DNA of 64,000 nucleotides from Bacillota bacterium (GTDB lineage: Bacteria > Bacillota > Bacilli > Paenibacillales > Paenibacillaceae), in contig JAEWAQ010000029.1 of the NCBI GenBank assembly GCA_023391635.1, positions 62,001 through 126,000 on the forward strand. Reading direction: 5' to 3'. The position numbers and the translations under genes were made by a program. Below are positions 17,911 through 26,507 of the stretch, one piece after another (position 1 is the first letter of the stretch; each line of letters starts with the position of its first letter). The notes under the pieces were generated by a model. It worked only from the letters and a program-made list of their open reading frames with translations, did no database searches and had not been told where the DNA came from.

Positions 17911-19002
17911 TCACTCGATGATGCCAGTCGACTTGAAGTGGGCATCGACGAGCACGCGGAACTTGAGCTCCGGATATAGATTGTTCCATTGATTGATTTC
18001 GTCTCGACCTCGGTGCGTGACGGCTCTATAGTGGAGTCCGAAGCCGACCGGATCGACGCCGTTCTCCTGGAGTTTGCGCAGCAAGTCGCCATATTGCGAC
18101 TGGACCTTCTCGGCAATCAACTGTTCCAGCATGCTCCAATCCTTGTGATAGAAGGAGATCGGCGAATCTTCCAAATCCGCTTCGACGGCCGCGTGCAGCC
18201 GGACCTCCGGCGGGGCGGAAGGAGGATATGCGAACCGGTAACGAATCGACAGCTTGGAGACCGAGAAGGTAACGTACTGCCCGTCGACCTTGGTTTTGAC
18301 GATGAATCGCTTGTAGCCTCGAATGAGCTGGTTTAAGGAAGCCGTCTCCTCCGGCGACAATTCAAGGTGCCCGCGAGTGTCCTTTATGACCAGTGCGCGA
18401 TTGATGATCAGATTGTCTTTTTCGGGCTGGATGATTGGCAAATAAGCATCGATCCCCTGGCTGTGGATCCGCCGATAGAAATCGAACAGGTATTCCCTCA
18501 GGATATAGGGGGATTCCGTGCCGCTGCCGGACAGCGCCAGAATCAAGTCGTTGCCCGGTATGCGCTGGGATTTCGGTTTCGTATTCAGGATCGATTCCGC
18601 GTCCGGCGTGCCTGCGGCCAGCATGGCGATCTGCTGGATATCCCTCCTGCGGAATATCCAGTCCAGCGTCTTCGACAAATCGTGATTTTCCGCGAACGCT
18701 TTACCGATGACGAACACCTTCGTATGGCCGAAATCAAACTCTTTGTCCACGCTGGATTTCATTAACCGCACCGCTTCCGCGATCGTATCGGCCTCTTTGC
18801 TGATCACGACGGATCTGGCTACTCCGGGTTCCGTCTTGGGCGAAGGAATGGCCAACATCAAGGATATCTTATACAGATGGCTCTTGCCTTCGTCGATCCC
18901 GACGACGATGACGAAGAACCGGTTGTCGATATCCTTGAATCCGCATGCAGATTGCATCAAGAGCAAGAAGATCGCAACCCATCGCAACCCCGTTTTAACC
19001 AT
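17911..19002 (-). CDS. gerKC: Ger(x)C family spore germination lipoprotein (GerC subunit)
   Basis: Lipoprotein subunit of a nutrient germinant receptor in the spore inner membrane. It has 363 aa, a signal peptide with lipobox QSAC near residue 20, followed by GFKDIDNRFFVIVVGID, typical of GerAC/GerKC. Domains continue through FGHTKVFVIGKAFAE and the C-terminal mixed alpha/beta domain. ATG 19002 follows GGAGGAGCG. It is the last gene of gerA-gerB-gerC and overlaps the gerB stop by 8 nt. The symbol gives the subunit class; which germinant is sensed cannot be read. Confidence 0.93.
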   Translation of the reverse strand: MVKTGLRWVAIFLLLMQSACGFKDIDNRFFVIVVGIDEGKSHLYKISLMLAIPSPKTEPGVARSVVISKEADTIAEAVRLMKSSVDKEFDFGHTKVFVIGKAFAENHDLSKTLDWIFRRRDIQQIAMLAAGTPDAESILNTKPKSQRIPGNDLILALSGSGTESPYILREYLFDFYRRIHSQGIDAYLPIIQPEKDNLIINRALVIKDTRGHLELSPEETASLNQLIRGYKRFIVKTKVDGQYVTFSVSKLSIRYRFAYPPSAPPEVRLHAAVEADLEDSPISFYHKDWSMLEQLIAEKVQSQYGDLLRKLQENGVDPVGFGLHYRAVTHRGRDEINQWNNLYPELKFRVLVDAHFKSTGIIE

Positions 19003-20092
19003 GTTTGCGCACGCTCCTCCATGCCATCCAGACGATCATCGCGACCAGCAATATCTCCGCGCTTAATCGCAACATGAGCCAGTTGGAAACAAAATGGATC
19101 AGCATTTTGTCCGTTGACATCATGCCCCCGACGAACGTGGCGACGGCAATCAGAATACTGCTCAGGACGCGTATGGGAATGGACATTTTCTTGATTTTCA
19201 GCGTCCGCTTCTTGAAGCATTCCGCAATCAATTCCGATCCGATATTCCAAGTGATCGTAACGAACGATAGTGAAAACCCGATATAGACGAACAAGAAGAG
19301 ATAGACGACGCGTTCGATCAAGCCGAATTCCATGATCAGCGTATCGGCGGAGGTAATCCACGTATAAATATAATAATCGACGTGATCGATGCCCAGCAGC
19401 CCGATCGGGACGACCGCGGACACGAATAAGACGACGACGCCGATGATCGGAATGAGCCACAACATCCGGATTTTCGACGGCTGAAACTCGCGGTTATACA
19501 CCGCCATATTAATATAGCCCGCGAACGAATAAGTGGCGACGGACACGGTTTGCCAGGAAGGGATCTTGAAGGCATAGTCGCTTAATATGAGAACCGCATC
19601 CCATTCGAACCAATTGCTCGTGAGCGCTTTGTACATGATGTAAGCGACGACAGGCAAGCTCAAGATGATGACGATCTCAATGACGTACAAGATCGATTGG
19701 GAGCTATGGGTAGCCGTCCAACAGCCGATTCCGCAGAAGATCAGCAGCAGGATCATCACGCTCGACTCCGGATTCAGGAAGCGTATGGCAATGATCGCGA
19801 ATGCGATCAGGACAATCGATCCCGCAATCGCCCACATGATGCCGAAGAAGAAGAGCAGCGGTGTTTTGATGAAGCCGGGCAGCGAACGCTCGAAAATATC
19901 CGATATTCCTTGGCCGGGGAATTTGCCGATCGCTTTCAAGAACAGGATGGCGAAGACGCTGCCCAGCACGACCGCGACGACCATCGCCATGACGGCTCCG
20001 TTAAACCGCTGTTCAAGCAGCAACCGGGGAACGAAGAAGATCGTATTGATGAACATGCAGATCAAGTACAGGTAGAAGAAATAGCGGCTCAA
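18995..20092 (-). CDS. gerKB: GerAB/ArcD/ProY-type germination permease (GerB subunit)
   Basis: Integral membrane subunit of the germinant receptor, an APC-superfamily homologue of 365 aa with about 10 helices. Segments such as GQGISDIFERSLPG, WFEWDAVLILSDYAF and LLGIDHVDYYIYTW match the Spore_permease family (PF03845). A TTG start at 20092 overlaps the gerA stop (TTGA), and its end overlaps gerC, so the three are translationally coupled. In this family the permease binds the germinant. Confidence 0.93.
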   Translation of the reverse strand: MSRYFFYLYLICMFINTIFFVPRLLLEQRFNGAVMAMVVAVVLGSVFAILFLKAIGKFPGQGISDIFERSLPGFIKTPLLFFFGIMWAIAGSIVLIAFAIIAIRFLNPESSVMILLLIFCGIGCWTATHSSQSILYVIEIVIILSLPVVAYIMYKALTSNWFEWDAVLILSDYAFKIPSWQTVSVATYSFAGYINMAVYNREFQPSKIRMLWLIPIIGVVVLFVSAVVPIGLLGIDHVDYYIYTWITSADTLIMEFGLIERVVYLFLFVYIGFSLSFVTITWNIGSELIAECFKKRTLKIKKMSIPIRVLSSILIAVATFVGGMMSTDKMLIHFVSNWLMLRLSAEILLVAMIVWMAWRSVRKHG

Positions 20093-21435
20093 TCCCCAGT
20101 CCCCGCTTTCCTGAGCTTATATCCCGATGTGTTCATCTCGCCGAGGAACAATTGGAAATAAGGTCTGCCGAAGCTCCGCTTGTTTACGACATACATGGCC
20201 AGAGCGAACATGCCGGAGATGACGCCCACCAGCCCGAAGCAAGAAGCGAGCAAAATAAGCGGATACTTGGCCAGCCGGACCGCGAAGCTCATCGCATTGA
20301 TGGGGATAAGAAAGTTGGCGATGGCAACGACGGATGTGACGATGATCATGATGCTGCTCACAAGACCCGCCATCTGGGCGGCTTGTCCCAGAATAAGGCC
20401 GCCGACGGTCGTTGCCGTCGCGCCGATGTAACGAGGCAGACGAAGGCTCGCTTCGATCAGCGCTTCGATCATGAACAGCATGAACAACACTTCGATGAAC
20501 GAGGGGAAAGGGACCGCGGCACGGCTTCCTGCGATGGATAAGGCTAATTGCACCTTCAGGATTTCCGGATTATAGGATACGATCGCGATATAAAGCGAGG
20601 GAAGCAGGATGGTAATCAATATGCTGACGTATCGGAGCAAGAGGAATGCCTTCGAGACGAAGAAGGTTTGATAGAGATCGTCCATTGCCGAGATGAAATC
20701 GAAAAATACGACGGGCATAACAAGCACGAACGGGTTGCCGTTCATGATCAGGACGATTTTGCCTTGAGCCAAATTCAACACGACGCGATCCGGCCTTTCG
20801 GTGATCAGCATGGAGGGCAGCCAACTGATTGTACGCTTATTGATCAGCGCTTCCACCTGGCCGCAGCTTTGGACGACGTCAGCATCGATCTGCTTCAATC
20901 GGGTTCTCAATTCTTTCAGAAGGTCGGGGTCTGTTTTGCCTGCGTCATAGAGAAGATAAGAACTCGTCTGCGTCACGCTGCCGAGTTGGAACTTCTCGGC
21001 GACAAGATCGGTGGAAGGATATCGTTTGCGGATGATATACAGATTCGTCTCGGCGCTTTCGCTGAAGGCGGACTGCGGGCCTTGCAGGGTCGTTTCCGTT
21101 ACGGCATCCGATGGCTTATCGTTTGTTTGTTTGGCTGTTTTGACCGCATAATATTGGTCTTGCAGGATGACGATCACGGATTCATCCAACAACGGGCCCT
21201 TCAAGTCCGCGTCCGGAGGGAGCTTTCGGCATGTTATCGCGGCATTCAGCACTTGCTCGAATGCTTCTGGCGAAAGGGAGAGAAGATAGGGGTGGGCGAT
21301 CTCCTGTTTGATCAAACTTGGGTCGCACAACGTAACATAATACATGATTTCGATCGGGAAGGTGCCGTTGTTCAATCGTTCATGCTTGAAATCAGTGGAT
21401 TGTTTGAGCCGTTCGATCTGCGTTTCTGGGTTCAC
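20089..21435 (-). CDS. gerKA: GerA family spore germination protein (A subunit)
   Basis: Protein of 448 aa, A subunit of a Ger receptor. A soluble N-terminal domain (about 1-230) contains the segment ISWLPSMLITERPDRVVLN. It is followed by a membrane domain with 4-5 helices from NPFVLVMPVVFFDF (about 235) through PSFIEVLFMLFMIEALIEAS and RLPRYIGATATTVGGLILG, signature GerA sequences. The GTG at 21435 is preceded by AAAGAGGGACAG. It is first of the A-B-C genes; a small gene 56 nt upstream on the same strand may be part of the operon. No strong hairpin is seen between. Confidence 0.95.
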   Translation of the reverse strand: MNPETQIERLKQSTDFKHERLNNGTFPIEIMYYVTLCDPSLIKQEIAHPYLLSLSPEAFEQVLNAAITCRKLPPDADLKGPLLDESVIVILQDQYYAVKTAKQTNDKPSDAVTETTLQGPQSAFSESAETNLYIIRKRYPSTDLVAEKFQLGSVTQTSSYLLYDAGKTDPDLLKELRTRLKQIDADVVQSCGQVEALINKRTISWLPSMLITERPDRVVLNLAQGKIVLIMNGNPFVLVMPVVFFDFISAMDDLYQTFFVSKAFLLLRYVSILITILLPSLYIAIVSYNPEILKVQLALSIAGSRAAVPFPSFIEVLFMLFMIEALIEASLRLPRYIGATATTVGGLILGQAAQMAGLVSSIMIIVTSVVAIANFLIPINAMSFAVRLAKYPLILLASCFGLVGVISGMFALAMYVVNKRSFGRPYFQLFLGEMNTSGYKLRKAGTGD

Positions 21436-21491
21436 GCGAACTGTCCCTCTTTCCGTGAGATGACAGCTAAGTTTCCCCGAGAGCCGCTAGA

Positions 21492-21959
21492 TTATACATT
21501 CGGGTGTGGGCGATTGAGATGATCGTACGTCATGCGATAGCCTTTGTCCGATCTCGTCAGTCCGGGCATATCCGACGGGCCACCAGCTTGGACGGGCTTG
21601 TTGTTCGTCGAGAGGCGGCGATTCGCCGGTTGTGCGATCGATGCAAGCGTTTGACCGGCGGGCTTCGAATCCTTCTTCGCCTTGACGGTTGGATCCTGCT
21701 TGCCCATGAAGTTGTTGCCGAGATTGAAGGAACCGCTTAAATCGTCGATCGCGATGTTGTCGAGGCGGAAAGCTAATTCCTCCAGCTTGACCTCTTGCAC
21801 ATGGAGCGTCTGAATCGTGATCTCGATGCGGGAATCGGCCGGTGTGCCGTTTCTGGCATCGTTGCCTTCGGCCGGATTGCCCAAGCTGTCCAATCGTTCA
21901 CGCAGCTCGAGGAGCAGCTTCTCCATGTTCGCTAAACGTTTGGACGAGATGAACGGCAT
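21492..21959 (-). CDS. Small coiled-coil protein upstream of gerA, possibly spore-associated
   Basis: Protein of 155 aa that I cannot assign firmly. The N-terminal 35 residues form a helix (MEKLLLELRERLDSL). The middle, with IEITIQTLHVQEVKLEELAF and then SGSFNLGNNFMG, resembles the short beta region of GerPC-type coat proteins, in which a coiled coil precedes such a motif. The C-terminal 50 residues are polar and probably disordered. ATG 21959 is chosen because AAAGGAGAGG lies 7 nt upstream; a longer frame to 22025 has no ribosome site. Being 56 nt upstream of gerA suggests it is the first gene of the operon. Confidence 0.6.
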   Translation of the reverse strand: MPFISSKRLANMEKLLLELRERLDSLGNPAEGNDARNGTPADSRIEITIQTLHVQEVKLEELAFRLDNIAIDDLSGSFNLGNNFMGKQDPTVKAKKDSKPAGQTLASIAQPANRRLSTNNKPVQAGGPSDMPGLTRSDKGYRMTYDHLNRPHPNV

Positions 21960-22117
21960 GTCGGCCTCTCCTTTCGGATCCTTGCAGGAACGCAGCGTTT
22001 GAATGGACGGTAAATTTACTAGCAAGTATATGTGGAGATGACCGGGGGTATGAGGAGGACAAGATCAAGGGCATAATCAGGGAATAAGAAAAGGCAATCA
22101 TTTGCGGAGGCAGGGTC

Positions 22118-22813
22118 ATGAACGAATTTGGAAATGTGGCACTCCGGACGCTATTCACTTTCATCGTCTTGTTGATTGTAACAAGACTGCTTGGCAGAAA
22201 GCAGATCAGCCAGTTAACGTTCTTCAACTATATTACCGGGATCACCATCGGCTCCATGGCGGCGAGCTTTACGGTCGAAAGCCACGTATCGGCTACGGAA
22301 GGCGCTACGGGGGTGCTGGGCTGGTGTTTGCTGACATTGCTGGTCGAGTTGATTTCCTTGAAGTGGCCCAGGGCCAGGGTTGCCCTTGACGGCCAACCGG
22401 TCATCTTGATTTCTCGCGGCAAGATTATGGAACGGGAACTGACCAAGACGAGGATGAATATGGACGATCTGTCCATGATGCTGAGAGACAAGAACGTATT
22501 TTCCATCAATGAAGTGGAATATGCCATCCTGGAGCCGAACGGCGCCGTTACAGTCATGAAGAAGGATGAACACCAGCATCCGAGCAAATCGGATTTATTG
22601 TTCATCCCGCGGAAACCGATTCGCCAATTGCCGACCGAGTTGATCGTTGACGGCCAACTGATCGAGAAAAATTTGCTGGCCTTGCACTTGACGGAGGATT
22701 GGCTGAACCAGGAATTGCTCAAGCAGCATGCTCTCAGGAGCGAAGTGTTCTATGCCGAAATGCAAGCCGACGGTTCCTTATATGTCGATCTGTATGACAC
22801 AACGAAGCATTGA
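22118..22813 (+). CDS. DUF421 (YetF/YcaP) family membrane protein
   Basis: Protein of 231 aa: three transmembrane helices in the first 80 residues, with LLGRKQISQLTFFNYITGIT and IGSMAA between them, the classic DUF421 signature. A cytoplasmic domain follows (about 90-230) with RPRVALDGQPVILI-like and SINEVEYAILEPNGA segments. Several such proteins are under sporulation control in Bacillus, but the biochemical role is unknown. GGAGG lies 7 nt before the ATG. It is followed after 89 bp by selD; co-transcription is possible but unsupported. Confidence 0.92.
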   Translation: MNEFGNVALRTLFTFIVLLIVTRLLGRKQISQLTFFNYITGITIGSMAASFTVESHVSATEGATGVLGWCLLTLLVELISLKWPRARVALDGQPVILISRGKIMERELTKTRMNMDDLSMMLRDKNVFSINEVEYAILEPNGAVTVMKKDEHQHPSKSDLLFIPRKPIRQLPTELIVDGQLIEKNLLALHLTEDWLNQELLKQHALRSEVFYAEMQADGSLYVDLYDTTKH

Positions 22814-22902
22814 ACGGAGGTGAATCCGGATGATAATATTTGCGCAAAAACGCAATGATCGTGTAGGATTTAAAGGAGATTGCGTGCAAAGGACGGATGA
22901 AC

Positions 22903-23964
22903 ATGAGCGAAACAAGCGGGACTCATTCAATCAAATTGACGTCATTATCGAGCAAAGGCGGGTGCGGTTGCAAGATCGGCCCGTCCGACCTGGCGGAAGT
23001 CATTCGCAGCTTGCCACAAGCGGCAGTGGATCCGAATCTGTTGGTAGGACTGGACACGAGCGACGATGCGGGCGTTTACCGGTTGTCGGACGAGATGGCG
23101 ATCGTGCAGACGGTCGATTTCTTCACGCCGATCGTGGACGATCCGTATGCGTTCGGGCAGATCGCGGCTGCTAATGCGATCAGCGATATTTACGCGATGG
23201 GAGCAAAGCCATTAACGGCATTAAATATTGTTGCTTTCCCGATTGCAACGCTGGACAAGCAGGTGTTGGCAGCTATTTTGCGGGGCGCCTCAGACAAGCT
23301 GCAGGAAGCGGGCGCCACGCTGGTCGGCGGCCATTCCATCGACGATAAGGAGCCGAAGTTCGGCATGGCGGTGACGGGTATCGTCCATCCGGACAAGGTG
23401 CGCACGAACGCCGGCGCGAAGGCAGGTGACCGGCTCATTCTGACGAAGCCGATCGGAGTCGGGATTTTGACGACATCGCTGAAGAACGGCCAATTGTCAG
23501 AGGAAGAGATTGCCCGGGTGACAGGCGTGATGACGACCTTGAACCGGCGCGCGGCCGAGACGATGGAGCCATTCGACGTGCATGCGTGCACCGACGTGAC
23601 GGGATTCGGACTGATCGGCCACAGCTTGGAGATGGCCCGGGGCAGCGGCATCGGCATCCGGCTGCGGCGTTCGCAGGTTCCCGTGCTGCCCAGGGTGCGA
23701 GAGCTTGCGGAGAGCGGTTTCGTGCCGGGCGGCACGAAGAACAATTTCAAGCACGTGCAAGATCATGTCGCGTTTCCGGAAGCTATGGACCAGACGGACC
23801 GCTGGATCCTGTGCGATGCCGTTACGTCGGGCGGGCTGTTGATCTCGGTGGATGCCGGGCAGGCGGACAGGCTGCTGGGCGAGTTGCGGGAAGCCGGGGT
23901 CGACGCCCACCTGATCGGCGAAGTGACGGCGGATCACGCCGGACGCATCGTAGTGGAGATGTGA
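22903..23964 (+). CDS. selD: Selenide, water dikinase (selenophosphate synthetase), Cys type
   Basis: Makes selenophosphate from selenide and ATP. It has 353 aa with intact family marks: KGGCGCKIGP near residue 20, where the catalytic position is Cys rather than selenocysteine, GLDTSDDAGVYRL, and VDFFTPIVDDPYAFGQIAAA. VGGHSI and DVTGFGLIGH sit further along. ATG 22903 has AAAGGA 9 nt upstream; ATG 22897 in the same frame is an alternative. mnmH begins two nt after the stop, so the pair is coupled. This context points to tRNA selenation rather than selenoprotein synthesis; no selA or selB is in the window. Confidence 0.95.
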   Translation: MSETSGTHSIKLTSLSSKGGCGCKIGPSDLAEVIRSLPQAAVDPNLLVGLDTSDDAGVYRLSDEMAIVQTVDFFTPIVDDPYAFGQIAAANAISDIYAMGAKPLTALNIVAFPIATLDKQVLAAILRGASDKLQEAGATLVGGHSIDDKEPKFGMAVTGIVHPDKVRTNAGAKAGDRLILTKPIGVGILTTSLKNGQLSEEEIARVTGVMTTLNRRAAETMEPFDVHACTDVTGFGLIGHSLEMARGSGIGIRLRRSQVPVLPRVRELAESGFVPGGTKNNFKHVQDHVAFPEAMDQTDRWILCDAVTSGGLLISVDAGQADRLLGELREAGVDAHLIGEVTADHAGRIVVEM

Positions 23965-23966
23965 GT

Positions 23967-25034
23967 ATGGGGGCAATCGAAGCGGCGAAAGGCATCATTA
24001 TGTTCCAAGATCTGGATTGGGATGCGCTGACCGAGCTGCGGCACCGCCGCGATCTCGTGCTGATCGACGTGCGTTCGCCGTCCGAATACGCGGAGTCGAC
24101 CATTCCAGGCAGCTTGAACATCCCGCTGTTCGACGATGCGGAGCGGGCGGAGATCGGGACGATTTACAAGCAAGTCAGTGTAGAAGCGGCAAAAGAGAAG
24201 GGGCTTGCGGTCGTCTCGGCGAAGTTGCCCGCCTTCATCCGCCGATTTGCCGAAATTCCGCAGGACAAAGTCGTCTTCTGCTGGAGAGGCGGCATGCGGA
24301 GCAAGACGACGGCCACGGTGCTGTCGCTGATGGGCATCCACGCCTATCGCTTGACGGGAGGCTACCGCGCCTATCGCAAGTGGGTCGTGGACACGCTCGA
24401 TGCGACAGAATTTCGGCCGCCGCTTTATGTGCTGCACGGACATACCGGCACGGGCAAGACGGCGATTCTGCGGGAGCTTTCGCAGCGCGGCTATCCGGTC
24501 ATCGACTTGGAGAGCATCGCGGGCCACCGCGGCTCGATCTTCGGACATATCGGGATGCCGGCGCATAATCAGAAGACGTTCGATTCTCTGCTCATAGAAG
24601 AATTGACGCGTTACGACGAAGCGCCGTACGTGCTGATTGAAGCGGAGAGTAGCCGGATCGGCAAGTCGGTGCTGCCCGGATTTCTGATCCGCAAGAAGGA
24701 TGAAGGGCGGCACATCTGGCTGGAGATGCCGACAGAAGCGCGCGTGCAGCATATTATGGACGATTATCGACCGCAGAAACACGGTAAGGAAGTGCTGGAC
24801 GCCTATCGGCGCATCAAGTCTCGCATTCATACGCCGATCGCTCACGAGATCGAAGGCTGCTTGCTGACGGAGCGCTACGATAAGGCGGTCGCCATGCTGC
24901 TGGAGCATTATTACGACCCCCGGTATTCGCATTCCTCGGAAGACTATCCGGTGGATGAGCAGTGGGTCGTTCGCGCCCAGTCGGTCGAGGAAGCCGCGGA
25001 TGCGATCGCCCGGCTTTTGCCGTCGCTGAGTTGA
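23967..25034 (+). CDS. mnmH: tRNA 2-selenouridine synthase
   Basis: Converts 2-thiouridine to 2-selenouridine at the wobble base of Lys, Glu and Gln tRNAs using selenophosphate, via geranylation. It has 355 aa. An N-terminal rhodanese domain (about 10-135) contains LIDVRSPSEYAESTIPGS and the active Cys in FCWRGGMRSKT. A P-loop domain follows with HGHTGTGKTAIL near 155 and VIDLESIAGHRGSIFG. The start is ATG 23967 (GTG 23961 is also in frame and overlaps the selD stop). It is directly coupled to selD. Confidence 0.95.
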   Translation: MGAIEAAKGIIMFQDLDWDALTELRHRRDLVLIDVRSPSEYAESTIPGSLNIPLFDDAERAEIGTIYKQVSVEAAKEKGLAVVSAKLPAFIRRFAEIPQDKVVFCWRGGMRSKTTATVLSLMGIHAYRLTGGYRAYRKWVVDTLDATEFRPPLYVLHGHTGTGKTAILRELSQRGYPVIDLESIAGHRGSIFGHIGMPAHNQKTFDSLLIEELTRYDEAPYVLIEAESSRIGKSVLPGFLIRKKDEGRHIWLEMPTEARVQHIMDDYRPQKHGKEVLDAYRRIKSRIHTPIAHEIEGCLLTERYDKAVAMLLEHYYDPRYSHSSEDYPVDEQWVVRAQSVEEAADAIARLLPSLS

Positions 25035-25056
25035 GTGGGATCCTGGCATCCAATTA

Positions 25057-25236
25057 AACAACTGGACTGGGTAAATCCTGTCTGCACGAGCCTCCAGTGG
25101 GGATTTACCCAAGCAGATTGGGCAAATTCGTGTTGTAAGGGCTCCTGGAGGTGAGTTACCCAACCAGATTGGGCAAATCCAGTTGAAGCAGCCCTATTGC
25201 GTCGAGTTACCCAACCAGATTGGGTAATTCCCACTT
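25057..25236. repeat. 51-bp period repeats, array 2a (four units)
   Basis: GGGTAA or GGGCAA cores lie at 25069, 25120, 25171 and 25222, each exactly 51 bp apart. The last three are preceded by TTACCC cores at 25105, 25156 and 25207, also 51 bp apart. Each unit is an imperfect palindrome, TTACCCAA...TTGGGTAA. The rest of the unit differs from the array at 6557-7014, but the palindrome and period are the same. Confidence 0.85.
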
Positions 25237-25254
25237 GCATATGGTCAGTGCGAT

Positions 25255-25612
25255 GAAACTTTGTTGATGTCTGCACCATTAGTGGCGGTATTGGTGGGCT
25301 AGTTGAAACTATGTTGCTGACTGCACCATTTCACGGCGGCAAAAGTAGGTGAGGCAGTAGTTTGTTGCTGTCTGCACCATAAGTGGCGGTATTGGTCGGC
25401 TAGTTGAAACTATGTTGCTGACTGCACCATTTCACGGCGGTAAAAGTAGGTGAGGCAGAAGTTTGATGCAGTCTGCACCATTGTTGGTGTGATTGGTGGG
25501 CTAGTTGAAACTATGTTGCTGACTGCACCATTTGCGGTAAAAGTAGGTGAGGCAGTAGTTTGATGCCGTCTGCACCATTGTTGGCGGGCTTGGTGAATGT
25601 GGCGGTACGGAC
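25255..25612. repeat. Second tandem family, TGCACCAT repeats with 50/51-bp alternating period
   Basis: TGCACC occurs at 25272, 25322, 25373, 25423, 25474, 25524 and 25571, i.e. spacings 50, 51, 50, 51, 50 and 47. Two half-unit types alternate (one with CTAGTTGAAACTATGTTGCT before the core, the other with GCAGTAGTTTG). The higher-order unit is therefore about 101 bp, and the last spacing reflects a small deletion. It abuts array 2a and fills the rest of the 678-bp gap between mnmH and the ABC genes. No coding potential is evident. Confidence 0.9.
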
Positions 25613-25642
25613 CGCTATCAAGCACTTACCAAAAAAAGTTTC

Positions 25643-25672
25643 TTGACCTCCCAATCTCAAGTATGATATGAT
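25643..25672 (+). promoter_or_regulatory. Candidate promoter of the ABC-2 exporter operon
   Basis: TTGACC at 25643 and TATGAT at 25667 are separated by 18 bp, a plausible sigma-A-type promoter, about 40 nt before the TTG start of the ATPase gene. Confidence 0.55.
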
Positions 25673-25712
25673 TCTCCCCTTCCGAAAAATTGCCATTGGA
25701 GGGGAGTATTCG

Positions 25713-26507
25713 TTGATCCAGCTCGAAGGCATTCGTAAATCTTTCAAGGTTGCCAAGCGCAGCGCGGGCATGCGGCAAGCTTTGAAAGCGCTTTTCGCGC
25801 GCGAATATACGCTTGTGCAAGCACTCGATGAGATCAGCTTCACGATCGGCGCCGGAGAAATCGTCGGCTACATCGGGCCGAACGGGGCGGGGAAGTCTAC
25901 GACGATCAAGATCATGAGCGGCATTCTGCTGCCGGACGGCGGTACTTGCCGGATCATGGGGTATACACCGTGGGAACAGCGCGTCGCCTATGTGCGCCAT
26001 ATCGGCGTTGTTTTCGGCCAGCGCTCGCAGCTATGGTGGGACGTGCCGGTCATCGATTCTTTCGAGCTGCTCAAAGATATTTACAAGATTCCGCCAAGCG
26101 AATACAAAGCGAACCTATCCCTGCTGACGGAGACGCTGGACCTCGCCGGTCTTCTCCAGACGCCGGTGCGGCAGCTCAGCCTCGGCCAGCGAATGCGCTG
26201 CGAGATTGCGGCATCGCTGCTCCACGGTCCGCAGATTTTGTTTCTTGACGAGCCGACGATCGGATTGGACGCGGTCAGCAAGCTCGCGGTGCGGCAATTC
26301 ATCAAGACGATCAACCGCGAGCGCGGCGTAACGGTCATCCTGACGACGCACGACATGAGTGATATTGAAGCGCTGGCCGAGCGGATTCTGCTCATCGGCA
26401 AGGGCAACCTGCTCTACGATGGGACGCTTAACGCCCTGCGCGGGCGCTTCGCATCGCAGTCAATGGACGAGATGATCGTGCAGCTGTACCGGGAGCATGA
26501 GCTATGA
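25713..26507 (+). CDS. ABC transporter ATP-binding protein (ABC-2 exporter)
   Basis: Cytoplasmic ATPase of 264 aa. Walker A is GPNGAGKST near residue 57; the signature is LSLGQRMRCEIA near 155; Walker B is ILFLDEPTIGLD near 177; and the H-loop is LTTHDMSD. An N-terminal stretch FKVAKRSAGMRQALKALFAR precedes the fold, characteristic of the ABC-2/PF06182-linked ATPases. The TTG start at 25713 has GGAGGGG 8 nt upstream. The end overlaps the first permease by 4 nt (ATGA). Substrate unknown. Confidence 0.93.
   Translation: MIQLEGIRKSFKVAKRSAGMRQALKALFAREYTLVQALDEISFTIGAGEIVGYIGPNGAGKSTTIKIMSGILLPDGGTCRIMGYTPWEQRVAYVRHIGVVFGQRSQLWWDVPVIDSFELLKDIYKIPPSEYKANLSLLTETLDLAGLLQTPVRQLSLGQRMRCEIAASLLHGPQILFLDEPTIGLDAVSKLAVRQFIKTINRERGVTVILTTHDMSDIEALAERILLIGKGNLLYDGTLNALRGRFASQSMDEMIVQLYREHEL

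Noticed and set aside
22884..23174. GTG with a strong AAAGGAG site just before selD
   Set aside because: It opens a different frame that runs through selD without recognisable protein features; the selD frame has its own site and full homology.
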